Positions 8,474-17,678 of a stretch of 64,000 nt of DNA are shown here, piece after piece. Numbering within the stretch: position 1 is the stretch's first letter; every line of letters begins with the position of its first letter. Made by a program: the position numbers and the translations under genes. The DNA lies in NCBI RefSeq assembly GCF_000240165.1, contig NC_017585.1:558001-622000 (forward strand), given 5' to 3'. A model generated the notes under the pieces. It was not told the DNA's origin, did no database searches, and saw only the letters and a program-made list of their open reading frames with translations. The stretch comes from Streptantibioticus cattleyicolor NRRL 8057 = DSM 46488 (GTDB lineage Bacteria; Actinomycetota; Actinomycetes; Streptomycetales; Streptomycetaceae).

Positions 8474-8511
8474 GACGGCCACCGTCCGCACCCACGCGGA
8501 CGGTGGCCGTC
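8474..8511 (+). terminator. Hairpin terminator, perfect 16-bp stem
   Basis: GACGGCCACCGTCCGC and its exact reverse complement flank a six-base loop, 16 bases after the stop of the small secreted protein. There is no T tract, as is usual for actinomycete terminators. Confidence 0.85.
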
Positions 8512-8555
8512 GCCGTTCCCGCATCCGGCCGCGCGCCCTGCGGCACACCACCCCC

Positions 8556-8575
8556 CATCAACCGATCGGTTGATG
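8556..8575. promoter_or_regulatory. 20-bp perfect palindrome, TetR-type operator
   Basis: CATCAACCGATCGGTTGATG is perfectly symmetrical and lies 113 bases before the ABC ATPase start at 8689. AACCGA/TCGGTT half-sites are common in actinomycete TetR-family operators. No tetR gene is adjacent, so the regulator must act from elsewhere. Confidence 0.7.
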
Positions 8576-8688
8576 CCCGCATCGGCCAGCACGCCGCGCG
8601 AACACACCTCGCCGGTCGATCCGCCACCCGGGCCCGGCACGGGACGCTGAGGGCGAACGAAGTCCCCGAGCGGCGAGGAATGCGGACA

Positions 8689-9603
<915 letters not shown>

Positions 9604-9657
9604 CCCGCACCCCGCGCCGACGACCACCGCTCCACCCCACGACCACCGGGAACCGAG

Positions 9658-10422
9658 ATGACCGCACCGCTGACCCTGCCCCCGCTGCGGATGACCCGCC
9701 GGGGCTTCCGTACCCTGACCGCCGTCCAGGCCAAACTGCTGCTGCGCGAACCCGCCGCGCTGATCTGGCTGTTGCTGCCGGTGGTACTGCTGGTGATCTT
9801 CGGCAACATCCCCGGCTTCCTCACCCCCCAGACGTCCCTGCACGGCAAGCGGGTGATCGACGCCTACGTGCCCACCCTCGCCGCGATGGTGCCGCTCTTC
9901 CTCGGCTGCACCGCGCTGCCGATGACGATGGCCGGCTACCGCGAGAAGGACGTGCTGCGCAGGCTGTCGGTGAGCCCGGTGCCGGCCCGCGGGCTGCTGG
10001 CCGCGCTGGTCACCGTGATCGCGGCGCTGGCGGTGGCCGACGTGGTGGTGATGGTCGCCATCGGGGTGCTCGCCTTCGACGTCACCGCGCCCGCCGACCC
10101 GGCCGCCGTACTCGCCTCCTTCCTGCTCGGCGGCGCCGCCGTGCTGGCGCTGGGGCTGATGGTGGCGGCGGTGGCCCGCAACAGCGGCATCGCCAGCGCC
10201 CTCGGGGTGCCGATGATGGTGGTCAACTTCTTCTTCAGCGGCCTGTACTTCCCGCTCGACGAGATGCCGCGACTGCTGCGCGCCGTCGGCGAGTTCGTCC
10301 CGTTCGGCGCTGTGATGGACGCCTGGGCCGGGTACGGGCCGCTGTGGCGGCACCTGCTGGTGCTGGCCGCCTGGACGGTCCTCGGCAGCGTGGTGGCCTC
10401 CCGTACGTTCCGCTGGGAGTGA
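9658..10422 (+). CDS. ABC-2 family transporter permease
   Basis: This 254-residue permease has about six hydrophobic helices: LIWLLLPVVLLVIFG, TLAAMVPLFLGCTALPM, LVTVIAALAVADVVVMVAIGVLAF, VLASFLLGGAAVLALGLMV, VVNFFFSGLYFP and LLVLAAWTVLG. The motif SGLYFPLDEMP is the conserved ABC-2 signature near the fifth helix. It partners the ATPase 55 bases upstream, forming a homodimeric exporter. The kinase gene starts 35 bases downstream. Confidence 0.9.
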   Translation: MTAPLTLPPLRMTRRGFRTLTAVQAKLLLREPAALIWLLLPVVLLVIFGNIPGFLTPQTSLHGKRVIDAYVPTLAAMVPLFLGCTALPMTMAGYREKDVLRRLSVSPVPARGLLAALVTVIAALAVADVVVMVAIGVLAFDVTAPADPAAVLASFLLGGAAVLALGLMVAAVARNSGIASALGVPMMVVNFFFSGLYFPLDEMPRLLRAVGEFVPFGAVMDAWAGYGPLWRHLLVLAAWTVLGSVVASRTFRWE

Positions 10423-10456
10423 CCCGGGTGGCACCTGACGAGCGCGGGCGGGGACG

Positions 10457-11734
10457 ATGGGTGGCGTGACACAGGACCTCCCGGACAGCCTGCTCGGCCG
10501 CGTCCAGCGCCATCTGCCCTACCTCGGCCTCGCCCTCTCCGCCCTGCTGGCCTGCGCGCTCGGCCCCAGGACCACCGTCCGGCTCACGGTGGTCCTGGGG
10601 CTGACGGTGGCGGCGGCGCTGTGGTACGGGCTGATGCGCGTGGCGTACCCGGAGTCGGTGCGGCGGCCGGTGAAGGCGATGGTCTTCTACACCGGACTGC
10701 TCCTGCTCATCACGGCGCTGGTGGTGCTCAGCCCGTTCTTCGGTTTCTTCGGCTTCACCGGCTACCTGCACGTCGGCGTGGTCCCCCAACGGCTGCGCCC
10801 GGCCGGGATCGTGGTGATCGCCGCGTTGATGGCCACCACCCAGATCGGCGGGGTGGGCAACCTGCACGGCCCCATGCTCGGGCTGTACGCCGCCATGGTC
10901 CTGGTCAACATCCTCATCGCCGGCGCCATCACCTACCAGAGCATCGAGGAGGACCGGCGCAGCCGCGCCCGCGCCGAGCACATCGGCGAACTCGCCGAGG
11001 CCAACCGCAGACTGCGCGAGATCATGGCGGAGAATGCCGGCCTCCACGCCCAACTGGTCGCCCAGGCCCGGGAAGCCGGCGTGCTCGACGAACGGCAGCG
11101 GATGGCCGGCGAGATCCACGACACCATCGCGCAGGGGCTCACCGGCATCGTCACCCAGCTGGAGGCCGCCGAGCGCTTCGACGACGACCCCGCGCGCCGG
11201 GCCCGCCACCGGGAACAGGCGCTGCGGCTGGCCCGGGAATCCCTCGCCGAGGCCCGCCGTTCGGTGCGCGCGCTGCGCCCCGGACCGCTCGCCGAGGCCC
11301 AACTGCCGGATGCCGTCGGCGACCTGGCCGACCGCTGGTCCCGGACGACCGGGACACCGGTGCGGTTCGAGGTCTGCGGCACCCCGGTGCCGCTGCCGAC
11401 GGCGCTGGAGGTGGTGCTCTTCCGGGCGGCCCAGGAAGGGCTCGCCAACATCGCCAAGCACGCCGGTGCCTCCCGCGCCGGGCTCACCCTCTCCTACACC
11501 CACGAGGTGGTGATGCTCGACGTGCTCGACGACGGGGCCGGGTTCGCCGCCGGACCGGACGGCGCGGCCGGTCGCCCGGACAGCTACGGGCTCACCGCGA
11601 TGCGCCAGCGGCTGCGGCAGGTCGGCGGCCGGCTGGAGATCGAGAGCGCCCCCGGCGAAGGCACCGCGATCAGCGCGTCCGTACCGGCCCTGCGGGTGCG
11701 GCCGGCCGCCGCGCCGGGGGACAATGCCGCGTGA
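10457..11734 (+). CDS. Sensor histidine kinase (NarL/DesK type)
   Basis: This is a 425-residue membrane kinase. The N-terminal ~160 residues hold about five hydrophobic helices, followed by a coiled-coil linker (EHIGELAEANRRLREIMAENAGLHAQL). A HisKA_3 dimerisation domain has the phosphorylated His in ERQRMAGEIHDTIAQGL near residue 220. The HATPase has an N box (AQEGLANIAKHAGAS), a G1 box (DVLDDGAGF) and a G2 box (YGLTAMRQR). With no large outside loop, it probably senses a membrane or intramembrane signal, as DesK, LiaS and VraS do. Its stop overlaps the response-regulator start (GTGA). It sits next to an ABC exporter, the usual setting for antimicrobial sensing. GTG 10466 is an alternative start. 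Confidence 0.93.
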   Translation: MGGVTQDLPDSLLGRVQRHLPYLGLALSALLACALGPRTTVRLTVVLGLTVAAALWYGLMRVAYPESVRRPVKAMVFYTGLLLLITALVVLSPFFGFFGFTGYLHVGVVPQRLRPAGIVVIAALMATTQIGGVGNLHGPMLGLYAAMVLVNILIAGAITYQSIEEDRRSRARAEHIGELAEANRRLREIMAENAGLHAQLVAQAREAGVLDERQRMAGEIHDTIAQGLTGIVTQLEAAERFDDDPARRARHREQALRLARESLAEARRSVRALRPGPLAEAQLPDAVGDLADRWSRTTGTPVRFEVCGTPVPLPTALEVVLFRAAQEGLANIAKHAGASRAGLTLSYTHEVVMLDVLDDGAGFAAGPDGAAGRPDSYGLTAMRQRLRQVGGRLEIESAPGEGTAISASVPALRVRPAAAPGDNAA

Positions 11735-12363
11735 CCATACGCCTGCTGATCGTCGACGACCACCCCATCGTCCGGGACGGCCTGCGCGGTGTCTTCGACG
11801 GCGACCCGGACTTCGAGGTGGCCGGCGAGGCGGGCGACGGCGCCGAAGGCGTGCACCGCGCCCTCGCCCTCGGGGTGGACGTGGTGCTGATGGACCTGCG
11901 GATGCCCGGCACCGGCGGGGTCGAAGCCATCGGCCTGCTGCGGGAACGCGCCCCGGACATCCGCGTCCTGGTGCTCACCACCTACGACAGCGACGCCGAC
12001 GTGCTCCCCGCCATCGAGGCCGGGGCCACCGGCTACCTGCTCAAGGACGCCCCGCGCGAGGAACTGGTGCGCGCGGTACGCGCCGCCCACCAGGGCCAGG
12101 CCGTCCTCGCCCCCACCGTCGCCCAGAAACTCCTCACCCACATGCGCCGCCCCACCACGGCCCCCGAACAGCCGCCCACCGACCGCGAGTTGGAAGTGCT
12201 GCGCCTGGTGGCCGCCGGCACCACCAACAAGGACGCCGCCCGACGCCTCTTCATCAGCGAGGCCACCGTCAAGACCCACCTGCTCCACCTCTACGCCAAA
12301 CTGGGCGTCCGCGACCGCGCGGCGGCGGTCGCCGAGGGGTACCGCAAGGGGCTGCTGAGCTGA
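11731..12363 (+). CDS. LuxR/NarL-family response regulator
   Basis: This 210-residue two-domain regulator has a receiver with the acidic pair in LLIVDDHP, the phosphorylation Asp in VVLMDLRMPG near residue 54, Thr in VLTTYDSD and the Lys in YLLKDAPREE. It ends in a LuxR helix-turn-helix, TDRELEVLRLVAAGTTNKDAARRLFISEATVKTHL split over residues ~150-185. The GTG start overlaps the kinase stop, giving translational coupling. It is the partner of that kinase and the likely activator of the ABC exporter. Confidence 0.95.
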   Translation: MTIRLLIVDDHPIVRDGLRGVFDGDPDFEVAGEAGDGAEGVHRALALGVDVVLMDLRMPGTGGVEAIGLLRERAPDIRVLVLTTYDSDADVLPAIEAGATGYLLKDAPREELVRAVRAAHQGQAVLAPTVAQKLLTHMRRPTTAPEQPPTDRELEVLRLVAAGTTNKDAARRLFISEATVKTHLLHLYAKLGVRDRAAAVAEGYRKGLLS

Positions 12364-12455
12364 CGGCAGGCGGGGTCCGCGTCGGCGCCGGTGCGGCCGG
12401 GCTGCGCCGCCGGATCGCGGCGGGTGCGAACCGGTAGTCGTCGGTCGTCGTTCCC

Positions 12456-12484
12456 GGTGCGGGCCGGTGCCGCCGGTCCGCACC
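12456..12484 (+). terminator. Hairpin terminator after the two-component operon
   Basis: GGTGCGGGCCGG pairs with CCGGTCCGCACC (one mismatch) around a five-base loop, about 95 bases after the response-regulator stop and just before the sortase gene. Confidence 0.7.
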
Positions 12485-12509
12485 GGGTGGATCCCTGGGA
12501 GTCACCCTC

Positions 12510-13118
12510 ATGCGCTCTGTCTTCTCCCGGTCGGTGGCCGTGGTGTGTCTGGCCGCCGCCCTCGGGGCGGGTGCGGTCGGCTGCGGCTCGTCCACGCCCG
12601 TCGCGCGCCCCGCCGTCACCCCGGCGTCCGCCGCACCACCCGCCGCCGCCGCGAGCGCGACGCCCCTGCCCCGTTCCGAACCCGTCCGGGTCGCCATCCC
12701 GGCAGCGGGGGTGGACACCGGTCCGCTGCTGAAGCTGGGGCTCAACGCGGACGGCACCGTACAGGTCCCCCCGGTGCCGCAGGCCGACCGGATCGGCTGG
12801 TACACCAGGTCGGTCACCCCGGGCGAGACCGGGCCGTCCGTCCTCATCGGCCACTACGACACGGTCGACGGCCCGGCCGTGCTGCGGGACATCGCCAAGG
12901 TCAGGGTCGGCGACCGCATCACGGTGACGCGGGCGGACGGCACCAAGGCGGTCTTCGCCGTCCGCGCGATCCAGGAGGTCGCCAAGGACGACTTCCCCAC
13001 CCGGCGGGTCTACGGCGACACCGCCCGCCCCGAGCTGCGGCTGATCACCTGCGGCGGTGACATCGTGGGCGGCCACCGCCCCGACAACGTCATCGTCTAC
13101 GCGGACCTGGTGCGCTGA
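12510..13118 (+). CDS. Class F sortase, lipoprotein form
   Basis: This 202-residue transpeptidase has catalytic His in VLIGHYDT (near residue 115), Cys in LRLITCGGD (near residue 178) and Arg in GGHRPDNVIV. Class F sortases are the actinobacterial group of few known substrates. The N-terminus is unusual: VCLAAALGAGAVGCGSS contains a lipobox with Cys near residue 27, so the enzyme should be lipid-anchored instead of held by a transmembrane helix. A linker rich in Pro and Ala follows. It stands alone between the two-component operon and a PP2C gene, with no obvious LPXTG-type partner nearby. Confidence 0.92.
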   Translation: MRSVFSRSVAVVCLAAALGAGAVGCGSSTPVARPAVTPASAAPPAAAASATPLPRSEPVRVAIPAAGVDTGPLLKLGLNADGTVQVPPVPQADRIGWYTRSVTPGETGPSVLIGHYDTVDGPAVLRDIAKVRVGDRITVTRADGTKAVFAVRAIQEVAKDDFPTRRVYGDTARPELRLITCGGDIVGGHRPDNVIVYADLVR

Positions 13119-13151
13119 CCGGCGGCCCGGGTCGTCGCCCGCGACCGCCCG

Positions 13152-14282
13152 GTGCACCCTGGAGGGGTGGACGGTGGACGTCTCGCCGCCGTGCGGCGCA
13201 CCTGGCGTTCGGGGCCGCTGCTGCTGGCCGCGGTGCCGGTGCTCCTCATCGTGGTGATCGTGGTGGTGGACATCCTGGTGCCGCTCGACGTCCACCTCAG
13301 TTCGCTGCTGGTCATCGCCCCGGCGATCACCGCGTCGTTCGCCGGGCCACGGCTGACCGGGGCGGTGGGCGCGCTGTCGGTCGGCGCGGTGGCCTACATC
13401 GGATGGCACTTCGACGCGCTGCTCAGCCGCAACATCCTGGTGCAGATGGTGGCGCTGGCGGTGCTCTCCTGCCTCATCGTGTTCTTCTGCGTGGTGCGGG
13501 AACGCCACCGGCGCCAACTCGCCCAGGTGCGTTCGGTGGCCGAGGCGGCGCAGCACGTGCTGTTGTGGCCGCTGCCGGACCGGATCGGCCCGCTGGAGAT
13601 CGCCTGCCTGTACCTGGCCGCCGAGGACGAGGCGCAGATCGGCGGCGACCTGTACGCGGCCACCCGTACCCACTGCGCGACCCGGGTGCTCATCGGGGAC
13701 GTGCGGGGCAAGGGGCTGGCCGCGATCGGGGAGGCGGCGCTGCTGGTGAGCGCCTTCCGGGAGACGGCCCACCAGCACGACGAACTGCCCGCGCTCGCCG
13801 CCGCGCTGGAGTCGAGCATGGACCGCTACCTGACCGACTTCGAACCGCGGGAGGAGGCCGGGGAGCGCTTCGTGACCGCGCTGCTGCTGGAGATCCCGGA
13901 CGCCGACCCGATCACCCGCATGACGGGCCTCGGGCATCCGCCGCCGCTGCTGCTCAGCCCCGGCCACAGCGTGACCACGCCCAGTCTGCACACCGCGCCA
14001 CCGCTGGGGGTCGGCGCGGTCGACCCGGCCGCCCACCCGGTGGACGTCTTCTCGTTCCCGCCCGGTGACACCCTGCTGCTCTACACCGACGGCGCCATCG
14101 AGGCCCGGGACCACGCCGGTGCCTTCTACCCGCTGCCGGAGCGCGCGGCCCAGTGGACGGAGAGCGCTCCGGCGACGCTGCTGCACCGGCTCCGCCGCGA
14201 CCTGCTCAACCACGTCGGCGGCCACCTCGACGACGACGCCGCGCTGGTGGCGATCCGCCGCGTCCCGGAGGACGGCGGGTGA
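13152..14282 (+). CDS. Membrane-anchored PP2C (SpoIIE-type) phosphatase, paralogue 1
   Basis: This is a 376-residue Ser/Thr phosphatase. Two to three N-terminal hydrophobic segments (residues ~18-120) contain DILVPLDVHLSSLLVIAPAI, the hallmark shared with two paralogues at 36384 and 45525. The catalytic domain shows metal-binding acids in GGDLYAATRT and LIGDVRGKG, then GLGHPPPLLL, LLLYTDGAIEARD and HLDDDAALVAI. Such proteins usually dephosphorylate anti-sigma-factor antagonists or other signalling proteins. No partner kinase is adjacent. The exact start is uncertain: GTG 13152, 13167 and 13191 are all in frame, and the only ribosome site (GGAGG, 13161) fits none well. Confidence 0.85.
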   Translation: MHPGGVDGGRLAAVRRTWRSGPLLLAAVPVLLIVVIVVVDILVPLDVHLSSLLVIAPAITASFAGPRLTGAVGALSVGAVAYIGWHFDALLSRNILVQMVALAVLSCLIVFFCVVRERHRRQLAQVRSVAEAAQHVLLWPLPDRIGPLEIACLYLAAEDEAQIGGDLYAATRTHCATRVLIGDVRGKGLAAIGEAALLVSAFRETAHQHDELPALAAALESSMDRYLTDFEPREEAGERFVTALLLEIPDADPITRMTGLGHPPPLLLSPGHSVTTPSLHTAPPLGVGAVDPAAHPVDVFSFPPGDTLLLYTDGAIEARDHAGAFYPLPERAAQWTESAPATLLHRLRRDLLNHVGGHLDDDAALVAIRRVPEDGG

Positions 14283-14285
14283 GGG

Positions 14286-15281
14286 TCAGCCGTGCCGGGC
14301 GAAGGCGTCGGCGATCTCCTCGCGCCCGGCCCCGGCCGCCAGCAGGGTCCGCAGCAGCACCCGGGCCTTGTACGGGCCGAGGAGTCCGGCGTTGAGCAGG
14401 CCGCGCCGCTGGAGGTCGGTCTCGGAACCCACCGCGCCGTAGGTGTGGCGCAGCACCGGGCCGCCGCCGGTGCGGGACGCCAGCACCACCGGCATCCGGC
14501 CCGCGAGCGCGCCCAGCCGCGGGGCGAGCGCGGAGGGTACGTGGCCGACCCCGAACCCGGCCACCACGAGCCCCTGGTGGCCCTCGGCCACCACGTCCAG
14601 GAGCGCTCCGTCGTCGTCCAGCGTGGCGGTGTACAGCGCCACCCGGGTCGCGTCGAGGTGTTCGGCGATCCCGGCGCGGGTCAGCGGTGGCTGCCGGGGC
14701 GGCCGGGCCAGCACCCGCACCGTGTCCTCGACCACCTGGCCGATCGGTCCGAGGTCGGGGGAGGCGAAGGTGGCGGTGCTGGTGCTGTGCGTCTTGCGTA
14801 CCCAACGGGCCGCGTGGAGCTGGTCGTTGAAGACCACCAGGGCGCCGAGTCCGCGGGCGGCGGGGTCGGCGGCGACGCGGACGGCGGCGAGCACGTTGGC
14901 GGGGCCGTCCGCCCCGGCGAGGGTGGGGTTGCGCATGGCGCCGGTGAGCACGAAGGGCTCCGGGCGCGGCCAGACCAGGTCGACGAGGTAGGCGGTCTCC
15001 TCCAGGGTGTCGGTGCCCTGGGTGACCACGACCCCGCGGGCGCCGTCGCGTACCGCCGCCTCGGCCGCGGCGACCACGTCGAGCATCGCCGCGAAGGTCA
15101 GGTCGGCGCTGGGCACCGCCTGGGCGTCGCGGACGTCGAGGGGGACGCCGAGTGCCGCCAGGCCCGGTACGGCGGCGGTGATCTGGGCGCCGGTCAGTCT
15201 CGGTACCGCTCCGACGCGCGGGGAGCCGGATCGCCCGGCCGCCGAGATCGTCCCGCCCAGCGCGAACAGTGCGACACTCAC
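14286..15281 (-). CDS. L-asparaginase
   Basis: This 331-residue asparaginase/glutaminase-family hydrolase converts L-asparagine to aspartate and ammonia. The first catalytic Thr is in ALFALGGTISA near residue 10, the second in VVTQGTDTLEETAY near residue 87. TGAMRNPTLAGADGPANV is the conserved substrate-loop region, and the Lys of ARWVRKTHSTS completes the active site. No signal peptide is seen, so it is cytoplasmic. The GTG start at 15281 has an excellent AAGGGGAGGAA site seven bases upstream. An in-frame ATG at 15326 lacks one. It is convergent with the PP2C gene, with three bases between stops. Confidence 0.92.
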   Translation of the reverse strand: MSVALFALGGTISAAGRSGSPRVGAVPRLTGAQITAAVPGLAALGVPLDVRDAQAVPSADLTFAAMLDVVAAAEAAVRDGARGVVVTQGTDTLEETAYLVDLVWPRPEPFVLTGAMRNPTLAGADGPANVLAAVRVAADPAARGLGALVVFNDQLHAARWVRKTHSTSTATFASPDLGPIGQVVEDTVRVLARPPRQPPLTRAGIAEHLDATRVALYTATLDDDGALLDVVAEGHQGLVVAGFGVGHVPSALAPRLGALAGRMPVVLASRTGGGPVLRHTYGAVGSETDLQRRGLLNAGLLGPYKARVLLRTLLAAGAGREEIADAFARHG

Positions 15282-15342
15282 CTGTGGGTTCCTCCCCTTC
15301 GCCACGGCGCCCGCGGGGCGTTCCACGGGGCCGCCCCACCCT

Positions 15343-15416
15343 AGGCCCTGTCGTCAAAATCTCGCCTGCCCCGCGGCGCCCTCCGGGCGGTCGGCGATCT
15401 TTTGACGACAGGGCCT
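15343..15416. mobile_element. 74-bp inverted-repeat element, MITE-like or solo IS ends
   Basis: AGGCCCTGTCGTCAAAA (15343-15359) is matched by its exact reverse complement at 15400-15416, and the pairing extends imperfectly inward (TCGCC/GGCGA). The 40-base core cannot code for a transposase. The arms begin GGCCCTGTCGTCAAA, which resembles terminal repeats of IS5-type elements in Streptomyces (recalled, not searched). I see no clear target duplication. It lies 62 bases upstream of the asparaginase start, where as RNA it would fold into a very stable hairpin. Confidence 0.6.
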
Positions 15417-15615
15417 CGTCCCGCGGAACGGCGGCCGGGGTGCTCGGCGGCTCGCCCGGGCGGCCCTTGACGCTGTGCCAGGACAGTGATTCCGGCGCCG
15501 CGCCACGACCGGGCCCCCGAGGACGGGGCGGGGCGGACCGTAGTGTGATCACCCCATGAACCCGTGAACCCGTCACCGCCCGCTGCGGTGAACGACGATG
15601 CCGCAAGGGGTTGGC

Positions 15616-16044
15616 ATGTCCAGATTCCGCAAAACCGTCGCGGTGTGCCTGCTCACCGGAAGCCTGGCAACGGCCGGAGCGCACGCCTTCGCCACCGGCA
15701 AACCACCGCGTTCCGCGAGACACCACAGCGACACCCGGCCGGTCTCCCGGCCCGTCGAGCAGTACCCCGACGACCCCGAGTCCGACACGCCCGGCCGCGA
15801 TCCCGACCCGTGGCACCGGCCCGCCGTCAGCCCGAACGACGACCCGGGGGCCGGCCGGCAGAACCAGGGGCAGGGACAGGGGCAGACGGCCGCCCGGGAG
15901 CCGTCGCGCGATCCGGCCCGTTACCCGGACCCGTCCACGGCGTTCAACTACGTCTCCGACCTCCTCGGCGGCCTGTCCAAGGGCGTCGTCGGCCTGCTCG
16001 GCGGCGTCCAGAACAGCGCCGCCCCGGGCGGCGGCGGGCGCTGA
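15616..16044 (+). CDS. Secreted low-complexity protein, unknown function
   Basis: This is a 142-residue protein with a Sec signal peptide (MSRFRKTVAVCLLTGSLATAGAHA, cleavage near residue 25). The mature part is disordered in appearance, rich in Pro, Asp, Arg and Gln (PDDPESDTPGRDPDPW, QNQGQGQGQ), and ends in a short amphipathic, glycine-rich segment, YVSDLLGGLSKGVVGLLGGV. The start at 15616 follows AAGGGG at seven bases. I recognise no family. The C-terminal helix might associate with membrane (inference). Confidence 0.7.
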   Translation: MSRFRKTVAVCLLTGSLATAGAHAFATGKPPRSARHHSDTRPVSRPVEQYPDDPESDTPGRDPDPWHRPAVSPNDDPGAGRQNQGQGQGQTAAREPSRDPARYPDPSTAFNYVSDLLGGLSKGVVGLLGGVQNSAAPGGGGR

Positions 16045-16058
16045 CCACGCCGCGCGAC

Positions 16059-16095
16059 GGGGCCCGCCGGGCGCGCGCCGGCCCGGCGGGGCCCC
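16059..16095. terminator. Bidirectional hairpin terminator
   Basis: GGGGCCCGCCGGG pairs with CCCGGCGGGGCCCC (one bulged base) around a ten-base loop. It lies between the convergent stops at 16044 and 16101, so it can serve both genes. Confidence 0.8.
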
Positions 16096-16100
16096 GGCAC

Positions 16101-17042
16101 TCAGCGTGCGGACGGGGTGGGGAACGGGGGCAGCGGCGCGTCCGAGCCGTCGTGGGTCCCGGCCGCGTCGACGCTCATGGTCAGCCGTCCCAGCACGCCG
16201 CGCCGGATGTGCCGCGGGTCGTAGGCGAGGTCGAGCAGGCCGCCCGCGGCCCCGGTGCCCGGGTAGATCAGGTCCTCCTCCAGCGTCGTGCGGCGGATGG
16301 TGCTGCCGGTGTAGGGGTCGGTGCGGGCGACGAGCCGGACCGCCTCCTCGGAGAAGTAGAACTGCCCGGTGTGGCACTGGTGGCCGCCGGTGTAACCGCC
16401 GGGCGTCCGCCGGCCGCCGGTGTGCACCTTGGTGTGGATGTGCACGGCCCGCCCCGCGTACCAGCCGGGGACGATGGTGCGGAACTCCACGGTGCCGAAG
16501 GCGTCGGTCATCTGGATGCCGCGCAGATAGGTGAGGTCGTCGGTGGGCGGCTGGTGTCCACCGCCGGGCGGCGGGCCGGGCGCCACCCCGGGCGTGCCCT
16601 GCCCGCCGCCGTTGCCGATGGAGCCGTAGCCGGAGTAGACGCCCAGCGCGTCGCACTGCCAGATCTCCACGGCGGAGTCGCGCAGCGGCCGGCAGGTGGC
16701 CGTGTCGACCACGGTGAGGCACAGGCGCAGCGGGACGCCGGTGCGGTCCTCGACGACGTCGCGCCGGAAGAGTTCGTAGTCCAGGTAGTAGGGGCCCTCG
16801 ATCTGTTCCGCGGTCAGCCCGCACATCCCGGCGCGGTCGCCGGGGCCGGTGTGCCCGGTGGCGGACGCCGCGCCGGGATCGGCCGGCGGGGTCGTCGCGC
16901 CCGCGGCGGTGGCCGCCAGCGCGCCGGCGCCGACGGTCAGCATCCCCGCCCCGCCCAGCGCCAGCAGGGAGCGCCGGGAGAGCAACGCCCGCGAAACCGT
17001 GCCGTTGTCCGGCTCGTCGTGGTGGTGCTCGGAGAATGTCAT
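16101..17042 (-). CDS. Tat-exported intradiol ring-cleavage dioxygenase
   Basis: This 313-residue protein of the protocatechuate 3,4-dioxygenase/catechol 1,2-dioxygenase fold carries a Tat signal SRRSLLALGGAGML near residue 22, so it is exported folded, presumably with iron in place. The dioxygenase core starts at EQIEGPYYLDYELFRRDV. Iron ligands are visible as Tyr in ALGVYSGYG, Tyr in VPGWYAGRAVHIHTKV and two His in the same motif. Extracellular members act on catechol-like lignin or humic aromatics. The promoter directly upstream suggests a leaderless transcript. Confidence 0.88.
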   Translation of the reverse strand: MTFSEHHHDEPDNGTVSRALLSRRSLLALGGAGMLTVGAGALAATAAGATTPPADPGAASATGHTGPGDRAGMCGLTAEQIEGPYYLDYELFRRDVVEDRTGVPLRLCLTVVDTATCRPLRDSAVEIWQCDALGVYSGYGSIGNGGGQGTPGVAPGPPPGGGHQPPTDDLTYLRGIQMTDAFGTVEFRTIVPGWYAGRAVHIHTKVHTGGRRTPGGYTGGHQCHTGQFYFSEEAVRLVARTDPYTGSTIRRTTLEEDLIYPGTGAAGGLLDLAYDPRHIRRGVLGRLTMSVDAAGTHDGSDAPLPPFPTPSAR

Positions 17043-17048
17043 GGGCAG

Positions 17049-17076
17049 AACATAGCAATGCGTAAGCAGGTGCCAA
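17049..17076 (-). promoter_or_regulatory. Predicted promoter of the dioxygenase
   Basis: On the minus strand TTGGCA (17076-17071) and TATGTT (17054-17049) are separated by 16 bases. The ATG starts six bases after the -10 box, so transcription and translation would begin almost together (leaderless mRNA). Confidence 0.6.
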
Positions 17077-17279
17077 CGGTACGCACACGCGATCCCGCCA
17101 GCCCCGCGCCGGTGCCCCGCGCCGTGCGTCCCGGCAGCTCACCGGGGACCCGGCGGACCGGCGCGGCCGGCCGCGGACCGGGCGCCCGCGACCGGCCTGC
17201 CCGGACGGCGGGTCCGCCGGGCCCCGACCCACGCATCCTGTCCGGAACTCGCCGTTCCGTGACGTGGGCCGACCGGGCC

Positions 17280-17594
17280 CTAACGACCCGGGCACGCCTC
17301 GTCGTTCTTGGCCACGGTGAGCGTGATCCGGTGGCCGGCGATCCGGGTGCCGGGGGCCGGCTCCTGGGCGCAGACCTTCCAGTGGGCCGGCCACAGCACA
17401 TGGCGGTGGCCGAGGGCGTCGGCGGCGTGGACGGTGGCACCGTGGTGGTCGAGCATGCGGTAGGCGGCGACGAGGGGGTGCCCCTTGACGTCGGGCATGG
17501 TGTGCTCGTCGGCACCGGCCTGGACGGCGCAGCCGAGGGCGGCGGCGACGGACAGGGCTGCCGTGACGGCGGTTTTGACGGTCTTGTGTGTCAT
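17280..17594 (-). CDS. Small secreted PASTA-like protein
   Basis: This is a 104-residue protein with a Sec signal (KTAVTAALSVAAALGCAVQAGA). The rest resembles a single PASTA domain: MPDVKGHPLVAAYRMLDHHG, then VCAQEPAPGTRIAGHRITLTVAKND. PASTA domains bind peptidoglycan fragments or beta-lactams in PknB-type kinases and PBPs; here one stands alone as a secreted protein. The start at 17594 (MTHKTVKT) follows an AGGG. A longer frame upstream overlaps the divergent gene at 17679. Confidence 0.75.
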   Translation of the reverse strand: MTHKTVKTAVTAALSVAAALGCAVQAGADEHTMPDVKGHPLVAAYRMLDHHGATVHAADALGHRHVLWPAHWKVCAQEPAPGTRIAGHRITLTVAKNDEACPGR

Positions 17595-17678
17595 GCCCTG
17601 GCAACGACGACGGGCCTCCGGCGTCACCGGCGCTGCGCCGTACGGGTACCGGGGGCCGCGCCGGGTACCGGATACGGC

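Noticed and set aside
14206-17604. A 1132-codon open frame on the minus strand
   Set aside because: It covers asparaginase, the dioxygenase and the PASTA-like gene in wrong frames; the translation is low-complexity and lacks motifs.
15564-17678. Long plus-strand frame upstream of the 79-residue protein
   Set aside because: Antisense to the dioxygenase; only the part from 17679 has coding features.
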